NCBI GenBank assembly: GCA_021373115.1
Contig: JAJFTI010000014.1
Location: 21,124-85,123 of the forward strand
Reading direction: 5' to 3'
Length of the DNA: 64,000 nucleotides
Origin: Eubacteriales bacterium
Lineage (GTDB): Bacteria > Bacillota > Clostridia > Christensenellales > CAG-138
The position numbers and the translations under genes were made by a program. How positions within the stretch are numbered: the stretch's first letter is position 1; each line of letters opens with the position of its first letter. A model generated the notes under the pieces. The model worked only from the letters and a program-made list of their open reading frames with translations. It did not search any database and had not been told where the DNA came from. Shown one piece after another: positions 16,616-25,309 of this stretch.

Positions 16616-17356
16616 TTATACATTGTCCCGATGCATCTTTTTTTGGAACGCGAACACGGCAAGCACCAGCACCGCGAGCGCATAGGCGATTACCCACCAA
16701 AGGTGCGGCAGAATTGCGCCATAGTCCCCCGCCATTGCCGCGCGCCCCGCTTCCACCGCGCGCGCAAAGGGAAGCGCATAGGAGATGGATTTGAACGCGC
16801 CGCCAACAAGATTGAGATCAAACCAGGTGCCGCTGAGCCATGCGGAGAGATTGGTCAGCAGCGCGCCGCAGATTCCGCCCACCTGTTTATCGTTGAACAC
16901 GCTGCCGCAAAGCAGGCCGATGCCTATAAAGAGCAGCGCGGCCGGCAAAGCAACAACGATCGCGAGCAGCACATTCGGCGTGAGCTTTAGCCCCAGTAAT
17001 GCCGCCGTTGCATAGCACAGCGCCGTTTGCAGAAGCGCCATCGGCAAGAGCGGCAGCGTATAGCCGAGAATATAATCCGCTGCGCGCATGGGTGACGCAA
17101 AGAGTCGCATTAAAAACGAAGTCGTCCGGTCTTTGCTGATCAGCGTTGCCGAAAACAGAGAGATAAAGGAAAGCCCAAACACCGCGATACCCGGCGTCAG
17201 CCGATCCAGTTCGAAAAGGTTCACAGGGATATTGCGCTGAATCGCGGTGAGCAGCAGCAGCAGAACGACCGGAAAACCAAGCCCGAACGCAATATTCAGC
17301 GGATCTCGCAGCATTTCCTTCGTGTTTCGAATACAGAAAGCATTTCGCGCGTTCAT
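16616..17356 (-). CDS. ABC-2 type transporter permease
   Basis: A 246-aa membrane protein with six predicted helices: one near 20-40, then pairs at about 55-75, 95-130, 135-165 and 215-240. The layout is that of ABC-2 permeases of drug, lantibiotic or polymer exporters. Its ATG overlaps the stop of the ATPase gene by 4 bp. It is the third gene of the abrB-ATPase-permease operon. The substrate is unknown. Confidence 0.85.
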   Translation of the reverse strand: MNARNAFCIRNTKEMLRDPLNIAFGLGFPVVLLLLLTAIQRNIPVNLFELDRLTPGIAVFGLSFISLFSATLISKDRTTSFLMRLFASPMRAADYILGYTLPLLPMALLQTALCYATAALLGLKLTPNVLLAIVVALPAALLFIGIGLLCGSVFNDKQVGGICGALLTNLSAWLSGTWFDLNLVGGAFKSISYALPFARAVEAGRAAMAGDYGAILPHLWWVIAYALAVLVLAVFAFQKKMHRDNV

Positions 17357-18096
17357 GCGATCGCCTCCGTTTCCGTTTCGGTTGCCAGTGCGATAAACGC
17401 ATCCTCAAAGGATTTTGCGCCCGTCTGCGCAATTAGCTCCTGTACCGTTCCAATGGCAACCAGTTTCCCCTTTGCCATAACGCCAACACGATCGGACAGC
17501 GCTTCCACCTCTTCCAGATAGTGCGTGGTCAGGATAATCGTCACCCTGCCCTTAAGTTTCCGCAGAACCGCCCAGAGCTCCCGCCGCGCGATCACGTCCA
17601 GCCCGAGCGTCGGTTCGTCAAGAAACAGAATCTTCGGTTCGCTGATCAGCGCCATGCCAATGCTCAGCCTGCGCTGCATGCCGCCGGAGAGTGTCTTCGC
17701 CCTTGCTTTCGCCACCTCGGCCAAACCGAGCCGCTCCATGATCTCCACTGCTTTCTCCCTCGCCTGAGCGGCACCCGCGCCATAGATGCGCGCCATGAGC
17801 GCAAGGTTCTCGCCCACGTTCAAATTCCGCGCTACGGCCGTCTCCTGCGGCGAGATACCGTTGTGCGCCTTCGCATGCTGCGGATCCTTGCGGATGCTGT
17901 CCCCCAGAAGCATCGCGTCCCCGGCGGTTGGAAGCGTCAGCCCGGCGAGCATCTTGATCGTCGTCGTTTTTCCCGCACCATTCACCCCAAGCAACGCAAA
18001 CAGCTCGCCTTCTCCAACGGAGAGGTTCAGCCCGCTGACCGCCGTTTTCGCGCCATAATTCTTGGTTAATTGAATCGCTTCAATTGCGTTTCCCAT
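17353..18096 (-). CDS. ABC transporter ATP-binding protein
   Basis: A 247-aa ABC ATPase with all motifs: Walker A GVNGAGKTT (about 38-46), Q-loop near SPQETAVARN (about 82), signature LSGGMQRRLSIGMAL (about 136-150), Walker B KILFLDEPTLGLD (about 155-167) and the switch His in ILTTHYLEE (about 190). It resembles CcmA/NatA-type subunits that pair with ABC-2 permeases. It lies 27 bp after the AbrB-type regulator and overlaps the permease gene, so one operon is clear. Confidence 0.93.
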   Translation of the reverse strand: MGNAIEAIQLTKNYGAKTAVSGLNLSVGEGELFALLGVNGAGKTTTIKMLAGLTLPTAGDAMLLGDSIRKDPQHAKAHNGISPQETAVARNLNVGENLALMARIYGAGAAQAREKAVEIMERLGLAEVAKARAKTLSGGMQRRLSIGMALISEPKILFLDEPTLGLDVIARRELWAVLRKLKGRVTIILTTHYLEEVEALSDRVGVMAKGKLVAIGTVQELIAQTGAKSFEDAFIALATETETEAIA

Positions 18097-18123
18097 TGTT
18101 TGTCTCGTTCCTCCTTTTTCTTG

Positions 18124-18426
18124 CTATTCGTCCGCGCGCTTCTGCGCGAGATTCTTGATCTCTTCAAATGCTTCTTCTCCGGTTAACGGCGGTTTTCCTT
18201 CCGGCATATCCGGCGACTGTTTCTGCATAAAAATCGCGTCCGAAATCAGCGCCAGAAACGCGTCGTTCTTCATGAGCGCAAGACCGGTTGCCTCGTCGCC
18301 TAAAACAACAAGGCTGTCCCCCGGCTGGATATCAAAGATCGACCGCGCGCCTTTCGGGATTACGATCTGCCCCTTTTCCCCTACGCGGACAGTGCCGAAC
18401 AGGTGTTTCCCTTTTGGACCTTCCAT
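18124..18426 (-). CDS. AbrB family transcriptional regulator
   Basis: A 100-aa protein with an N-terminal SpoVT/AbrB swapped-hairpin DNA-binding domain (TVRVGEKGQIVIPKGARSIFDIQPGDSLVVLGDE, about residues 10-43) and an acidic C-terminal helix. AAAGGAG lies 6 nt before the ATG at 18426; the earlier in-frame ATG at 18471 overlaps an operator-like palindrome and has no ribosome site. It heads the ABC transporter operon and probably controls it by binding the 20-bp palindrome just upstream. Confidence 0.88.
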   Translation of the reverse strand: MEGPKGKHLFGTVRVGEKGQIVIPKGARSIFDIQPGDSLVVLGDEATGLALMKNDAFLALISDAIFMQKQSPDMPEGKPPLTGEEAFEEIKNLAQKRADE

Positions 18427-18446
18427 GCGTTGCTCCTTTGTGCGAC

Positions 18447-18466
18447 AAGTATGACATTTCATACTT
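18447..18466. promoter_or_regulatory. Perfect palindrome, candidate AbrB-type operator
   Basis: AAGTATGA and TCATACTT flank a 4-bp centre (catt on the plus strand). It lies about 15-35 nt downstream of the predicted start point and about 20 nt before the regulator ATG, which fits autoregulation. Confidence 0.6.
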
Positions 18467-18480
18467 TTCATTCAGGATAT

Positions 18481-18509
18481 GTTATACGCCTGCCCGCCCC
18501 GTCTGTCAA
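18481..18509 (-). promoter_or_regulatory. Promoter of the abrB-ABC operon
   Basis: On the minus strand TTGACA (18509-18504), a 17-bp spacer and TATAAC (18486-18481). Confidence 0.8.
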
Positions 18510-18521
18510 GAGGGCGGGCGC

Positions 18522-18551
18522 AAAAAAGGCGTCCCGTTTCCGAAACGCCTT
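18522..18551 (-). terminator. Rho-independent terminator after mntP
   Basis: Read on the minus strand, AAGGCGTttc and gggACGCCTT pair and are followed by a run of six T residues. Confidence 0.75.
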
Positions 18552-18568
18552 ATCCTCTGCGCGATGTT

Positions 18569-19141
18569 TCAGCCAAACACGCCCAAGTGCTCGAGCAGAA
18601 TGCGAAGCCCGATCAGTACCAGCACGACCCCTCCGGCGAGCGTCGCCTTGTTTTGATATTTCGCGCCGAATCTCTGACCAATCCAGACGCCGCCAATGGA
18701 AAGCAGGCAGGTCGTCACCCCGATGCAGACGACGGAGGGCACAATCTGCACTTTGAGAAATGCGAACGATATGCCGACCGCAAGCGCGTCGATGCTGGTT
18801 GCAAATGAAAGGCCCACCAATTCTTTCAAGTTGAGCTTGTCTTCGCAGGCACAGGCTTCTTCCTCACCGCCCTTGCGTGAATCGTAAATCATCTTGCCGC
18901 CGATGATTGCGAGCAGCGCAAATACGATCCAGTGATCGACGCCGGTAATCAGCTTTTCAAACTGCCTGCCGAGCAGCCAGCCGAGCAGCGGCATCGCCGC
19001 CTGAAACCCGCCGAAAAAAAGCCCGATCGTCATCGCGTGTTTCCAGTTAAGCTTACGCATGCCCAGGCCTTTGCAGGTCGAAACGGCAAACGCATCCATC
19101 GACAGCGCCACCGCCGTCAGCATCAGTTCCACAAATGTCAT
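18569..19141 (-). CDS. mntP: Manganese efflux pump MntP
   Basis: A 190-aa membrane protein with the six-helix, two-repeat layout of MntP. The repeat signatures ALSMDAFAVSTCKG (about 12-25) and FATSIDALAVGISFAF (about 112-127) carry the Asp residues that bind Mn2+. It exports excess manganese from the cytoplasm. The family start at 19141 is used; upstream codons run into the leader, although the ribosome site AAGGAAA is rather far from this ATG. The message leader is about 100 nt. I could not recognise a yybP-ykoY Mn riboswitch in it. A terminator follows the gene. Confidence 0.88.
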   Translation of the reverse strand: MTFVELMLTAVALSMDAFAVSTCKGLGMRKLNWKHAMTIGLFFGGFQAAMPLLGWLLGRQFEKLITGVDHWIVFALLAIIGGKMIYDSRKGGEEEACACEDKLNLKELVGLSFATSIDALAVGISFAFLKVQIVPSVVCIGVTTCLLSIGGVWIGQRFGAKYQNKATLAGGVVLVLIGLRILLEHLGVFG

Positions 19142-19243
19142 GCTTTCGAGGTTTCCTTCCGTGAATAACGCAGCTTTTATATGAACGGTTTCACGCTCCC
19201 CCGACTCCTCCGGGATGCGCCCTGCGTTTTGCATATCCGCATT

Positions 19244-19272
19244 ATTATAATCACAGTCTCTTCACTTTACAA
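19244..19272 (-). promoter_or_regulatory. Promoter of mntP
   Basis: On the minus strand TTGTAA (19272-19267), a 17-bp spacer and TATAAT (19249-19244). Its -35 box overlaps the -35 box of the divergent AI-2E gene almost completely. Confidence 0.7.
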
Positions 19273-19294
19273 GTTTTAAACGCCGTGATAGAGT
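19266..19294 (+). promoter_or_regulatory. Promoter of the AI-2E family gene
   Basis: TTTACA at 19266-19271, a 17-bp spacer and TAGAGT at 19289-19294, sharing its -35 region with the divergent mntP promoter. Confidence 0.6.
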
Positions 19295-19317
19295 AATTTC
19301 CAGAAACGAGGTCCAGC

Positions 19318-20538
19318 ATGAAACTCGAAAAAAGAAAACAATTCATTGTCAATTTTCTCTATTTCGCCATCATCCTCGGCGCAATCGTGCTTCTCACGCG
19401 CTACGCGCTCGGCGCGCTGATGCCGTTCGTCATCGCCCTGCTCGTATCGCTGTTGCTGAAGCCCGCCGTTGCGCTGTTTCACGAAAAGTTGAAAGTGCCG
19501 CGCGGCATCGGGGGCATCGTACTCGTCGTACTCTTCTATGCGTTGATCGGATTTCTGCTCGCCATTATCGGCGTTCAGCTCTTTTCCGCGGCAAAATCGT
19601 TTTTCCTGCTGCTTCCTTCGCTGTATATCGATGTGATCGCGCCTTGGTTCAGCAACCTTTTTGCGTCCCTGCAAACGTTCGTCGGGAAGCTCGACCCGGA
19701 TACCGCGGCGGCTTACAACGCCGTCGTTTCCAATGTAACGACCTCGCTCGGCGACACGGTGGTCAATGTTTCGAAGCAAGTGGTCGGATGGGTTACGAAC
19801 CTGACGCTGAAAACACCCGGCTTCCTGCTCAAACTTTTGATTACCGTGATCGCCACGATCTTTCTGACCGTCGATTTTCCAAAGATCAAGGCGTTTGTCA
19901 TGCGCCAGCTCTCCGTGCGCATGCGGGACCTCTTTCACAACGCGCGCGTTCAGCTCGGGCACACGCTCTGGAGCTACACCCGCTCCTATGCGCTGATCCT
20001 CATCATTACCTTCACTGAAATCGCGCTTGGGCTCTCCATCATCGGCGCTGATAACGCGCTCGGTATTGCAATCGTCATTGCGCTGTTCGATATCCTGCCC
20101 GTGGTCGGAAGCGGTCTTGTTCTGCTGCCCTGGACGATTTTCACGCTGTTTTCCGGCGACCTGAAAACCGGAATCGGGCTTGGAATCCTCTATATCGTCG
20201 TCATTGTCGTCCGGCAGATCATGGAGCCGAAAATCGTTGGCGACCGCGTTGGTCTGCATCCGCTCGTAACGCTGTTGAGTATGGTGCTCGGCACGTATCT
20301 GTTCGGCGGAATCGGTTTGCTGGGCTTGCCCATTACCGTCGCCCTGCTACACGCGCTGAACAAGCAGGGCGCAATTCACCTGTATAAACTCCTCGACGAC
20401 AATGCCGATGGGTCAGAAGCCGCAGCCGGTTCCGATTCGCCGCAAACATCCTCCGGCGTCGTACCCGCGCCGGAACATGAACAGCCTATTGACGAAAAGC
20501 CAAAACGAAGCGCAAAGCGCGCTCCGAAAAAACAGTAA
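19318..20538 (+). CDS. AI-2E family transporter (PerM/YtvI-like)
   Basis: A 406-aa membrane protein with about eight helices. It shows the AI-2E/UPF0118 pattern: paired N-terminal helices, a soluble region at about 90-160, the late motif ALFDILPVVGSGLVLLPW (about 257-274) and EPKIVGDRVGLHPLVTLLSMV (about 302-322). The last 45 residues are a polar Ser/Pro/Lys tail. Family members export small molecules or act as Na+/H+ antiporters; a role in AI-2 export is not general. AACGAGG precedes the ATG. The GDPD gene follows after 40 bp and is probably cotranscribed. Confidence 0.88.
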   Translation: MKLEKRKQFIVNFLYFAIILGAIVLLTRYALGALMPFVIALLVSLLLKPAVALFHEKLKVPRGIGGIVLVVLFYALIGFLLAIIGVQLFSAAKSFFLLLPSLYIDVIAPWFSNLFASLQTFVGKLDPDTAAAYNAVVSNVTTSLGDTVVNVSKQVVGWVTNLTLKTPGFLLKLLITVIATIFLTVDFPKIKAFVMRQLSVRMRDLFHNARVQLGHTLWSYTRSYALILIITFTEIALGLSIIGADNALGIAIVIALFDILPVVGSGLVLLPWTIFTLFSGDLKTGIGLGILYIVVIVVRQIMEPKIVGDRVGLHPLVTLLSMVLGTYLFGGIGLLGLPITVALLHALNKQGAIHLYKLLDDNADGSEAAAGSDSPQTSSGVVPAPEHEQPIDEKPKRSAKRAPKKQ

Positions 20539-20578
20539 CGATATATAATTCTCTCCCTATAGAAAGAAGGCTTCCATT

Positions 20579-21307
20579 TTGGTAAAAATTCTGGCGCACC
20601 GCGGGTTTTCGTCCCGCTATCCGGAGAATTCCATGCTCGCGTTCGAACGCGCGCTCGCGCTTGGCGCGGATGGTGCGGAATTCGACGTACAACTCTCGAA
20701 GGACGGCGTTCCGGTCGTGTTTCACGACGAAAGCCTTCTCCGTATCACCGGCACGGACGCGCTCGTAAAGGACCTCTCCTGCGAAGAACTGAAGCGGTTT
20801 GACATCTCTTATCGGTTCAAGGGCGAGTGTCCACCGCAGCGCATTCCAACGCTGGAGGAATACTTCTCGCTCGTTCGGGATCGCCGGTTTCTGAACAACA
20901 TCGAGCTGAAAACCGCCATTTTCGAGTACGACGGTATTGAGCAAATCGTGATTGATCTCGCGCGCAAGTTCGGTCTGAGCGACCGCGTCATCCTTTCTTC
21001 CTTCAACCATTATTCGCTCCTGCGCTGCAAGGCGCTCGCGCCGGAGCTGCCCTGCGGGCTGCTCTACGAATGCCGGATTGCCGAACCGCAGGATTATGCC
21101 GGAAAACTCGGCATGGAATATCTGCATCCCGATTACCGGTTTTTAAGCGATATGGAACTGGATAAATATGAACTTGCGGGAATCAAGACCAGCCCGTGGA
21201 CGGTCGATCGCGAAGCCGATATCCGGTATCTGCTGAAACAAGCGAACATCTTCGCGCTTATCACCAATAAACCCGATCTGGCGCTCGCCATTCGAAACGG
21301 TAAGTAA
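20579..21307 (+). CDS. Glycerophosphodiester phosphodiesterase, cytoplasmic
   Basis: A 242-aa TIM-barrel enzyme that hydrolyses glycerophosphodiesters to glycerol-3-phosphate and an alcohol. The N-terminal LAHRGFSSRYPENS (catalytic His and Arg), EFDVQLSKDGVPVVFHDE (metal and acid residues, about 37-54) and NIELKT (about 106) are in order. No signal peptide is present. The start is TTG with AAGAAGG upstream; there is no ATG near the family start. A weak hairpin at 21327-21350 may end the operon. A second, membrane-anchored GDPD is at 40597-41424. Confidence 0.92.
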   Translation: MVKILAHRGFSSRYPENSMLAFERALALGADGAEFDVQLSKDGVPVVFHDESLLRITGTDALVKDLSCEELKRFDISYRFKGECPPQRIPTLEEYFSLVRDRRFLNNIELKTAIFEYDGIEQIVIDLARKFGLSDRVILSSFNHYSLLRCKALAPELPCGLLYECRIAEPQDYAGKLGMEYLHPDYRFLSDMELDKYELAGIKTSPWTVDREADIRYLLKQANIFALITNKPDLALAIRNGK

Positions 21308-21326
21308 CCCTTTCAGAACGGATAAG

Positions 21327-21355
21327 GCCGGCGGATTTCACTCCGTCGGTCTATT
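21327..21355 (+). terminator. Probable terminator after GDPD
   Basis: GCCGGCGGA and TCCGTCGGT pair (one G-T wobble) around a short loop; only a weak T-run (ctatt) follows. Confidence 0.5.
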
Positions 21356-21366
21356 AAGTTGCTCTC

Positions 21367-22983
21367 CTATCCCGCGCGTCCCGGCGGCGCATACTGCGAT
21401 ACAATACGTTCCGCCGCCTTCATTCCGTCGATCGCCGCCGAGACGATGCCGCCCGCATAACCCGCTCCTTCGCCAACGGGATACAGCCCGGCGCAGGAAA
21501 CGCTCTCCATCCCTTCTCCGCGCAAAATGCGAAGCGGCGCGCTCGTCCGGGTTTCCACACCGGTCAGAACGGCATCCTCGTTGTCAAACCCTTTCATCTG
21601 CCGCCCGAATGCAAGAAGTCCGTCCCGAACTCCCGCCGCGACAAACGGCGGCAGCACCTGCCAAAGGTCCGCAGGCGTAACGCCGGGACGATAGGAAGGC
21701 GTAACCGCGCCAAAACCGCGGGGCAGTTCCTTTCGCAGAAAAGCGCCCACTGTGCTCGCCGGGGCGCAGGCGTTCTCCCCGCCCGCGCGAAACGCCGCCT
21801 GCTCCAGCTCCCGCTGAAATCGCACGCCGCCAAGCGGACCGTCGGTAAAATCGCCCGGTTGAACCTGCACGACAATCGCGGCGTTGGCGTTTTTTGCGTC
21901 CCGGGCGAAGTCGCTCATGCCGTTGACTACTACCTCGTCCCGGCTGGACGCGCTGGCAATTACACGCCCGCCCGGACACATGCAAAACGTGTACACGCCG
22001 CGTTCCCCGCTCTGGCCGGTCAAGCGATACTCCGCTGCGCCAAGCCGCGGGTGCCCCGCCAGCGCGCCGAATTGCGCAACGTCGATCATGGATTGCGGAT
22101 GCTCCACGCGAACGCCGACCGCAAACGGCTTCGGCGCAATCGATACGCCGCTCTCCAGAAGCATTTCATATGTGTCTCGTGCGCCCTGGCCAATCGCCAG
22201 TAGGAGTGCCGCGCAGTCGATTCGTTCCTCGGCGCCGCCGCACCGGACGCGTATGCGCGCAATCCGCCCGTTTTCCCGTTCGATACCGGAAAGCAACGCA
22301 CGAAACCGCACCTCGCCGCCCAAACGCTCAATCTCATGCCGCATGTTTGATACAACGAGCCTGAGCCGGTCCGTACCGATATGCGGCTTTGCGAGAATCG
22401 CGATCTCCTCCGGCGCGCCAAAGCGAACGAGCGTTTCGAGCACCGCGTCCCCGCGCGCGTCCTTGCTGCGCGAGGTCAGCTTTCCGTCCGAAAACGTACC
22501 CGCTCCGCCTTCGCCAAACATTACATTGGAATCTTCATGGAGAATGCCCTGCTCCCAGTAGCGCTCAACCGCATTCGCTCGGGCTTCCACCGCGTCCCCG
22601 CGTTCCAGAACGAGCGGCGCATACCCATTCCGCGCAAGCAGCAGAGCGGCGAAGAGCCCCGCCGGTCCAAGACCGGCAACAACGACACGCCCGCTGAGCG
22701 GTTCGGTTCCGGGATGGATTGGTTCCTGCTCCTGCGCTTCAAACAGTTCGAGATTCGGGTTTCCCCGCCACAGAACGGACTTTGCCGCCGCGTCATCCAG
22801 ATCGGCCAATACGCGCAGTAAAAAGTGAATGTCCTGCTTTTTTCGCGCGTCCAGCGCGCGGCGCGCAATCCGTACGTTTCGAATACTCGCATGATCCACG
22901 CCAAGCAGGGACGCAACGCGCTTAGAAAGCAGTTCGTCCTCTTCCGAAACCGGCTGCTTCACATTCTGAATCCAAATCTTCAT
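21367..22983 (-). CDS. FAD-dependent dehydrogenase (COG2509 type)
   Basis: A 538-aa flavoprotein. Residues 1-85 are a small N-terminal domain common in this group, then the dinucleotide motif VVVAGLGPAGLFAALLLARNG (about 99-119), GEGGAGTFSDGKLTSR (about 157-172), and the late FAD motif AGLYPVGEGAGYAGGIVSAAIDGMKAAE (about 497-524). These features match the uncharacterised COG2509 dehydrogenases, which are widespread in Firmicutes. The substrate is unknown. GGAGA precedes the ATG. The gene is separated from cdaR upstream by a terminator. Confidence 0.9.
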   Translation of the reverse strand: MKIWIQNVKQPVSEEDELLSKRVASLLGVDHASIRNVRIARRALDARKKQDIHFLLRVLADLDDAAAKSVLWRGNPNLELFEAQEQEPIHPGTEPLSGRVVVAGLGPAGLFAALLLARNGYAPLVLERGDAVEARANAVERYWEQGILHEDSNVMFGEGGAGTFSDGKLTSRSKDARGDAVLETLVRFGAPEEIAILAKPHIGTDRLRLVVSNMRHEIERLGGEVRFRALLSGIERENGRIARIRVRCGGAEERIDCAALLLAIGQGARDTYEMLLESGVSIAPKPFAVGVRVEHPQSMIDVAQFGALAGHPRLGAAEYRLTGQSGERGVYTFCMCPGGRVIASASSRDEVVVNGMSDFARDAKNANAAIVVQVQPGDFTDGPLGGVRFQRELEQAAFRAGGENACAPASTVGAFLRKELPRGFGAVTPSYRPGVTPADLWQVLPPFVAAGVRDGLLAFGRQMKGFDNEDAVLTGVETRTSAPLRILRGEGMESVSCAGLYPVGEGAGYAGGIVSAAIDGMKAAERIVSQYAPPGRAG

Positions 22984-23025
22984 TCGAACGTCTCCATGTT
23001 CTAACGAATCCTATTCCAATAAACA

Positions 23026-23050
23026 GCGGCGGAGTGTCTTTCTCCGCCGC
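23026..23050 (-). terminator. Terminator after cdaA-cdaR
   Basis: GCGGCGGAG and CTCCGCCGC enclose a 7-nt loop and are followed on the minus strand by TGTTTATT. Confidence 0.8.
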
Positions 23051-23074
23051 GCACGATTCTGATCGCGTTCTCCT

Positions 23075-24367
23075 CTATGGCTGCGAAACGGTCACCGAAA
23101 CCTCCGTTGCGGAGAGTGTCGTCGTCAGTTCCACGGTGGCTTTTTCGTCCCGAACCAGCGCGGAAACAGGCAGCCGGTACGTCCCCGGCGCAAGCCCCGT
23201 CACATCCACGGAAATATTCATATCGCTCCGCATGAGCATGCTCACAAGACCATATCGGCCTTCCACGGTAAGATCCAGAGCAGTGGGGTCCAGCGTCACC
23301 ACCGTGCGCCCCTGTCTGCCGATTATGTGGATTTCCAGCTTTTCAAATGTTTTGCTGATGACCATCTCACGCACTTCCAGCAGAATGGACACCGTTTCGC
23401 CGTCCAGCAACCGCACGTTATCCGGAAGGATGAGCTTGCCCGTTACGGTTTCGGTCTTGTCCATTCCGTTGACTGCAATGGGCTCAATCTGAACCACATC
23501 GATCTTATCCAGCACATCCTGATCGCCAACCAGGCGCACCGCCGCGGGCGTGGACACCGCATTGATAATCTCGTGGTTCGCCGCCAGATTGTCCGCGCCT
23601 ACAAGCGCGCTCGCCACGTCCACCGGAACGTTCTTAACCGGGTAGATCGGCAGTCGCACGGTCGAACTTGGGAGCGTACCTACGATAATATCGGTGGAAA
23701 CAACGTCGTTGTCCTTGTTGTAAAACGTTACGTCAAACGTGCTGAAAATCGTGCTCGTTCGATCCGTTAAATCAACCACGCATTCCGCATGGGTAATGTT
23801 CGAAATATCCGTTTTCGGGCCGGTGATATCCAGGCGCGTGGTCGTGTTCAGCGCGTCCATATCCGCCCAGTATCCCTCCGGCAGCTCGCCGGAAAACGAG
23901 GTCGTAATCGGAATCGTCTTGGTTACCAGCGAGTCAATCTCCAGCTTCACCGTTGCGGGCGTAATCGACTGCACCGTGCCAAGCCCGGAACTCACCGTCG
24001 CCTGGATCGGGAGCTCATACTCGCGCGCCTCGCTGACGTTCCGCAGGCTTACGGTCGCGTTGATGGTGTTCGCGCCGATATACGCATAGTTCGTAATCTG
24101 TGCGCGTACGGTAACGGAAACGTTTTTCAGAATCTCGCTGCGATCGCCGCGCACGCAGAATCCCTGCGCAATCAGCTCCGCCTCGCCTTCAAAACTCGTG
24201 GTCACTTCCGGAATGATCTTCGTGCGCACCGGTTTCTGGTCCGTGAGCACATATCCCCAAAGCAAAACGGCGAAGACGAGCGCAATCACCTTGAGCGCCA
24301 TGTTCTTGGTAAAAAAATCTCTTAACCCCTTGAGAACCGCCTGCTTATCGAACTTTGGTAGTTTCAT
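23075..24367 (-). CDS. cdaR: YbbR-domain regulator of diadenylate cyclase
   Basis: A 430-aa protein with one N-terminal membrane helix (about 20-43, LKVIALVFAVLLWGYVLTDQ) and four YbbR-like beta domains outside the cell, recognisable by repeated V.A..T....V.L.G....L segments. CdaR binds CdaA in the membrane and modulates cyclic di-AMP synthesis. It overlaps cdaA by 4 bp (ATGA), so the two are translated together. The glmM gene that normally follows in Bacillota is not here: a terminator and an FAD dehydrogenase come next. Confidence 0.9.
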   Translation of the reverse strand: MKLPKFDKQAVLKGLRDFFTKNMALKVIALVFAVLLWGYVLTDQKPVRTKIIPEVTTSFEGEAELIAQGFCVRGDRSEILKNVSVTVRAQITNYAYIGANTINATVSLRNVSEAREYELPIQATVSSGLGTVQSITPATVKLEIDSLVTKTIPITTSFSGELPEGYWADMDALNTTTRLDITGPKTDISNITHAECVVDLTDRTSTIFSTFDVTFYNKDNDVVSTDIIVGTLPSSTVRLPIYPVKNVPVDVASALVGADNLAANHEIINAVSTPAAVRLVGDQDVLDKIDVVQIEPIAVNGMDKTETVTGKLILPDNVRLLDGETVSILLEVREMVISKTFEKLEIHIIGRQGRTVVTLDPTALDLTVEGRYGLVSMLMRSDMNISVDVTGLAPGTYRLPVSALVRDEKATVELTTTLSATEVSVTVSQP

Positions 24368-25221
24368 TGCGCGCCTCCCGTCGGCCTGCGCTTGCTCCAG
24401 CTAAACGCGGCGGTGCTGCCCGTCTGCAAGAACAGACTTTCCAGAATATTGTTGAGCGCTTTGGCGTCGATATACCGAACCAGCTTTCCGTCCCGCGCGA
24501 TTGAAATCGCGCCCGTCTCCTCGGAGACGATAATGGTCACGCAGTCCGATACCGTTGAAACGCCGAGCGCCGCGCGATGGCGCGTACCCAGTTCGCGGGA
24601 AACGCTTAAATCATCCGAAAGCGGCAAAAAACAGCCTGCCGCAAGAATGTTGGAGCCGCGAACAACCACCGCGCCGTCGTGAAGCGGCGTGTTCGGCTCA
24701 AAGATGTTTTCAATCAGCGCGCCGGAGAGGATTCCGTCGATGCGCGTGCCCGTGCCGACAATGTCCCCGAGTCCCGTCTTCTGCTCAAACACGATCAGCG
24801 CACCGACGCGCCGGTGCGAAAGCGAAAGGATCGCCGCATGCATATCCCGGACCAGATCGTTATTTTTCATGGCCGAAGCGTCGAACCATTCCTTGCCAAG
24901 CCGCTTTCCACTGCGTCCGAGCTTTTCCAGCACACGCCGGATCTCCGGCTGAAACAGAATGATCAGCACGATGATGATCGAGCCGCTCGTCAGCACGGAA
25001 TCCAGCAGCCAGCTCAGCGTAGTCAAGGAAAGAAGCTGGCTCGCAATCGAAATTAAAAAGAGCAGCCCAATGCCCTTGAGCACCTCGTATGCGCGCGTTT
25101 CTCTTGTCCAGATGATGAGTTTATAGATCAGAACGGCAATGATGATAATATCCAGTATGTCCAGAACGGAGATCTGCGAAAAGCCGCTCGCAAGCGCTTT
25201 GGAAATGCTGTTATACGACAA
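24364..25221 (-). CDS. cdaA: Diadenylate cyclase CdaA
   Basis: A 285-aa membrane enzyme that makes cyclic di-AMP from two ATP. Three membrane helices (about 22-95) precede the DAC domain with its two catalytic motifs, LHDGAVVVRG (DGA) and GTRHRAALG (RHR). The start is a TTG at 25221, chosen because AAAGGAG lies 8 nt upstream; the longer frame from 25275 has no ribosome site and its first 18 residues do not fit the family. It overlaps cdaR. Confidence 0.95.
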   Translation of the reverse strand: MSYNSISKALASGFSQISVLDILDIIIIAVLIYKLIIWTRETRAYEVLKGIGLLFLISIASQLLSLTTLSWLLDSVLTSGSIIIVLIILFQPEIRRVLEKLGRSGKRLGKEWFDASAMKNNDLVRDMHAAILSLSHRRVGALIVFEQKTGLGDIVGTGTRIDGILSGALIENIFEPNTPLHDGAVVVRGSNILAAGCFLPLSDDLSVSRELGTRHRAALGVSTVSDCVTIIVSEETGAISIARDGKLVRYIDAKALNNILESLFLQTGSTAAFSWSKRRPTGGAQ

Positions 25222-25309
25222 CTTCGAATCTCCTTTCTTTGAATACCGCGCGGACAAGACGGTTTTTTCCGGCAACGCCGGACAAGATTATCAGCCGGGC
25301 GGAAGGAAC

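Noticed and set aside
19142..19243. Manganese (yybP-ykoY) riboswitch before mntP
   Set aside because: The leader is of suitable length, but the conserved loop sequences of that riboswitch could not be found by eye. A covariance search against the yybP-ykoY family would decide.
19276..20259. 327-aa minus-strand frame antisense to the AI-2E gene
   Set aside because: It is a shadow frame of a well-supported membrane-protein gene, with highly polar, Arg/Asp-rich composition and no ribosome site.
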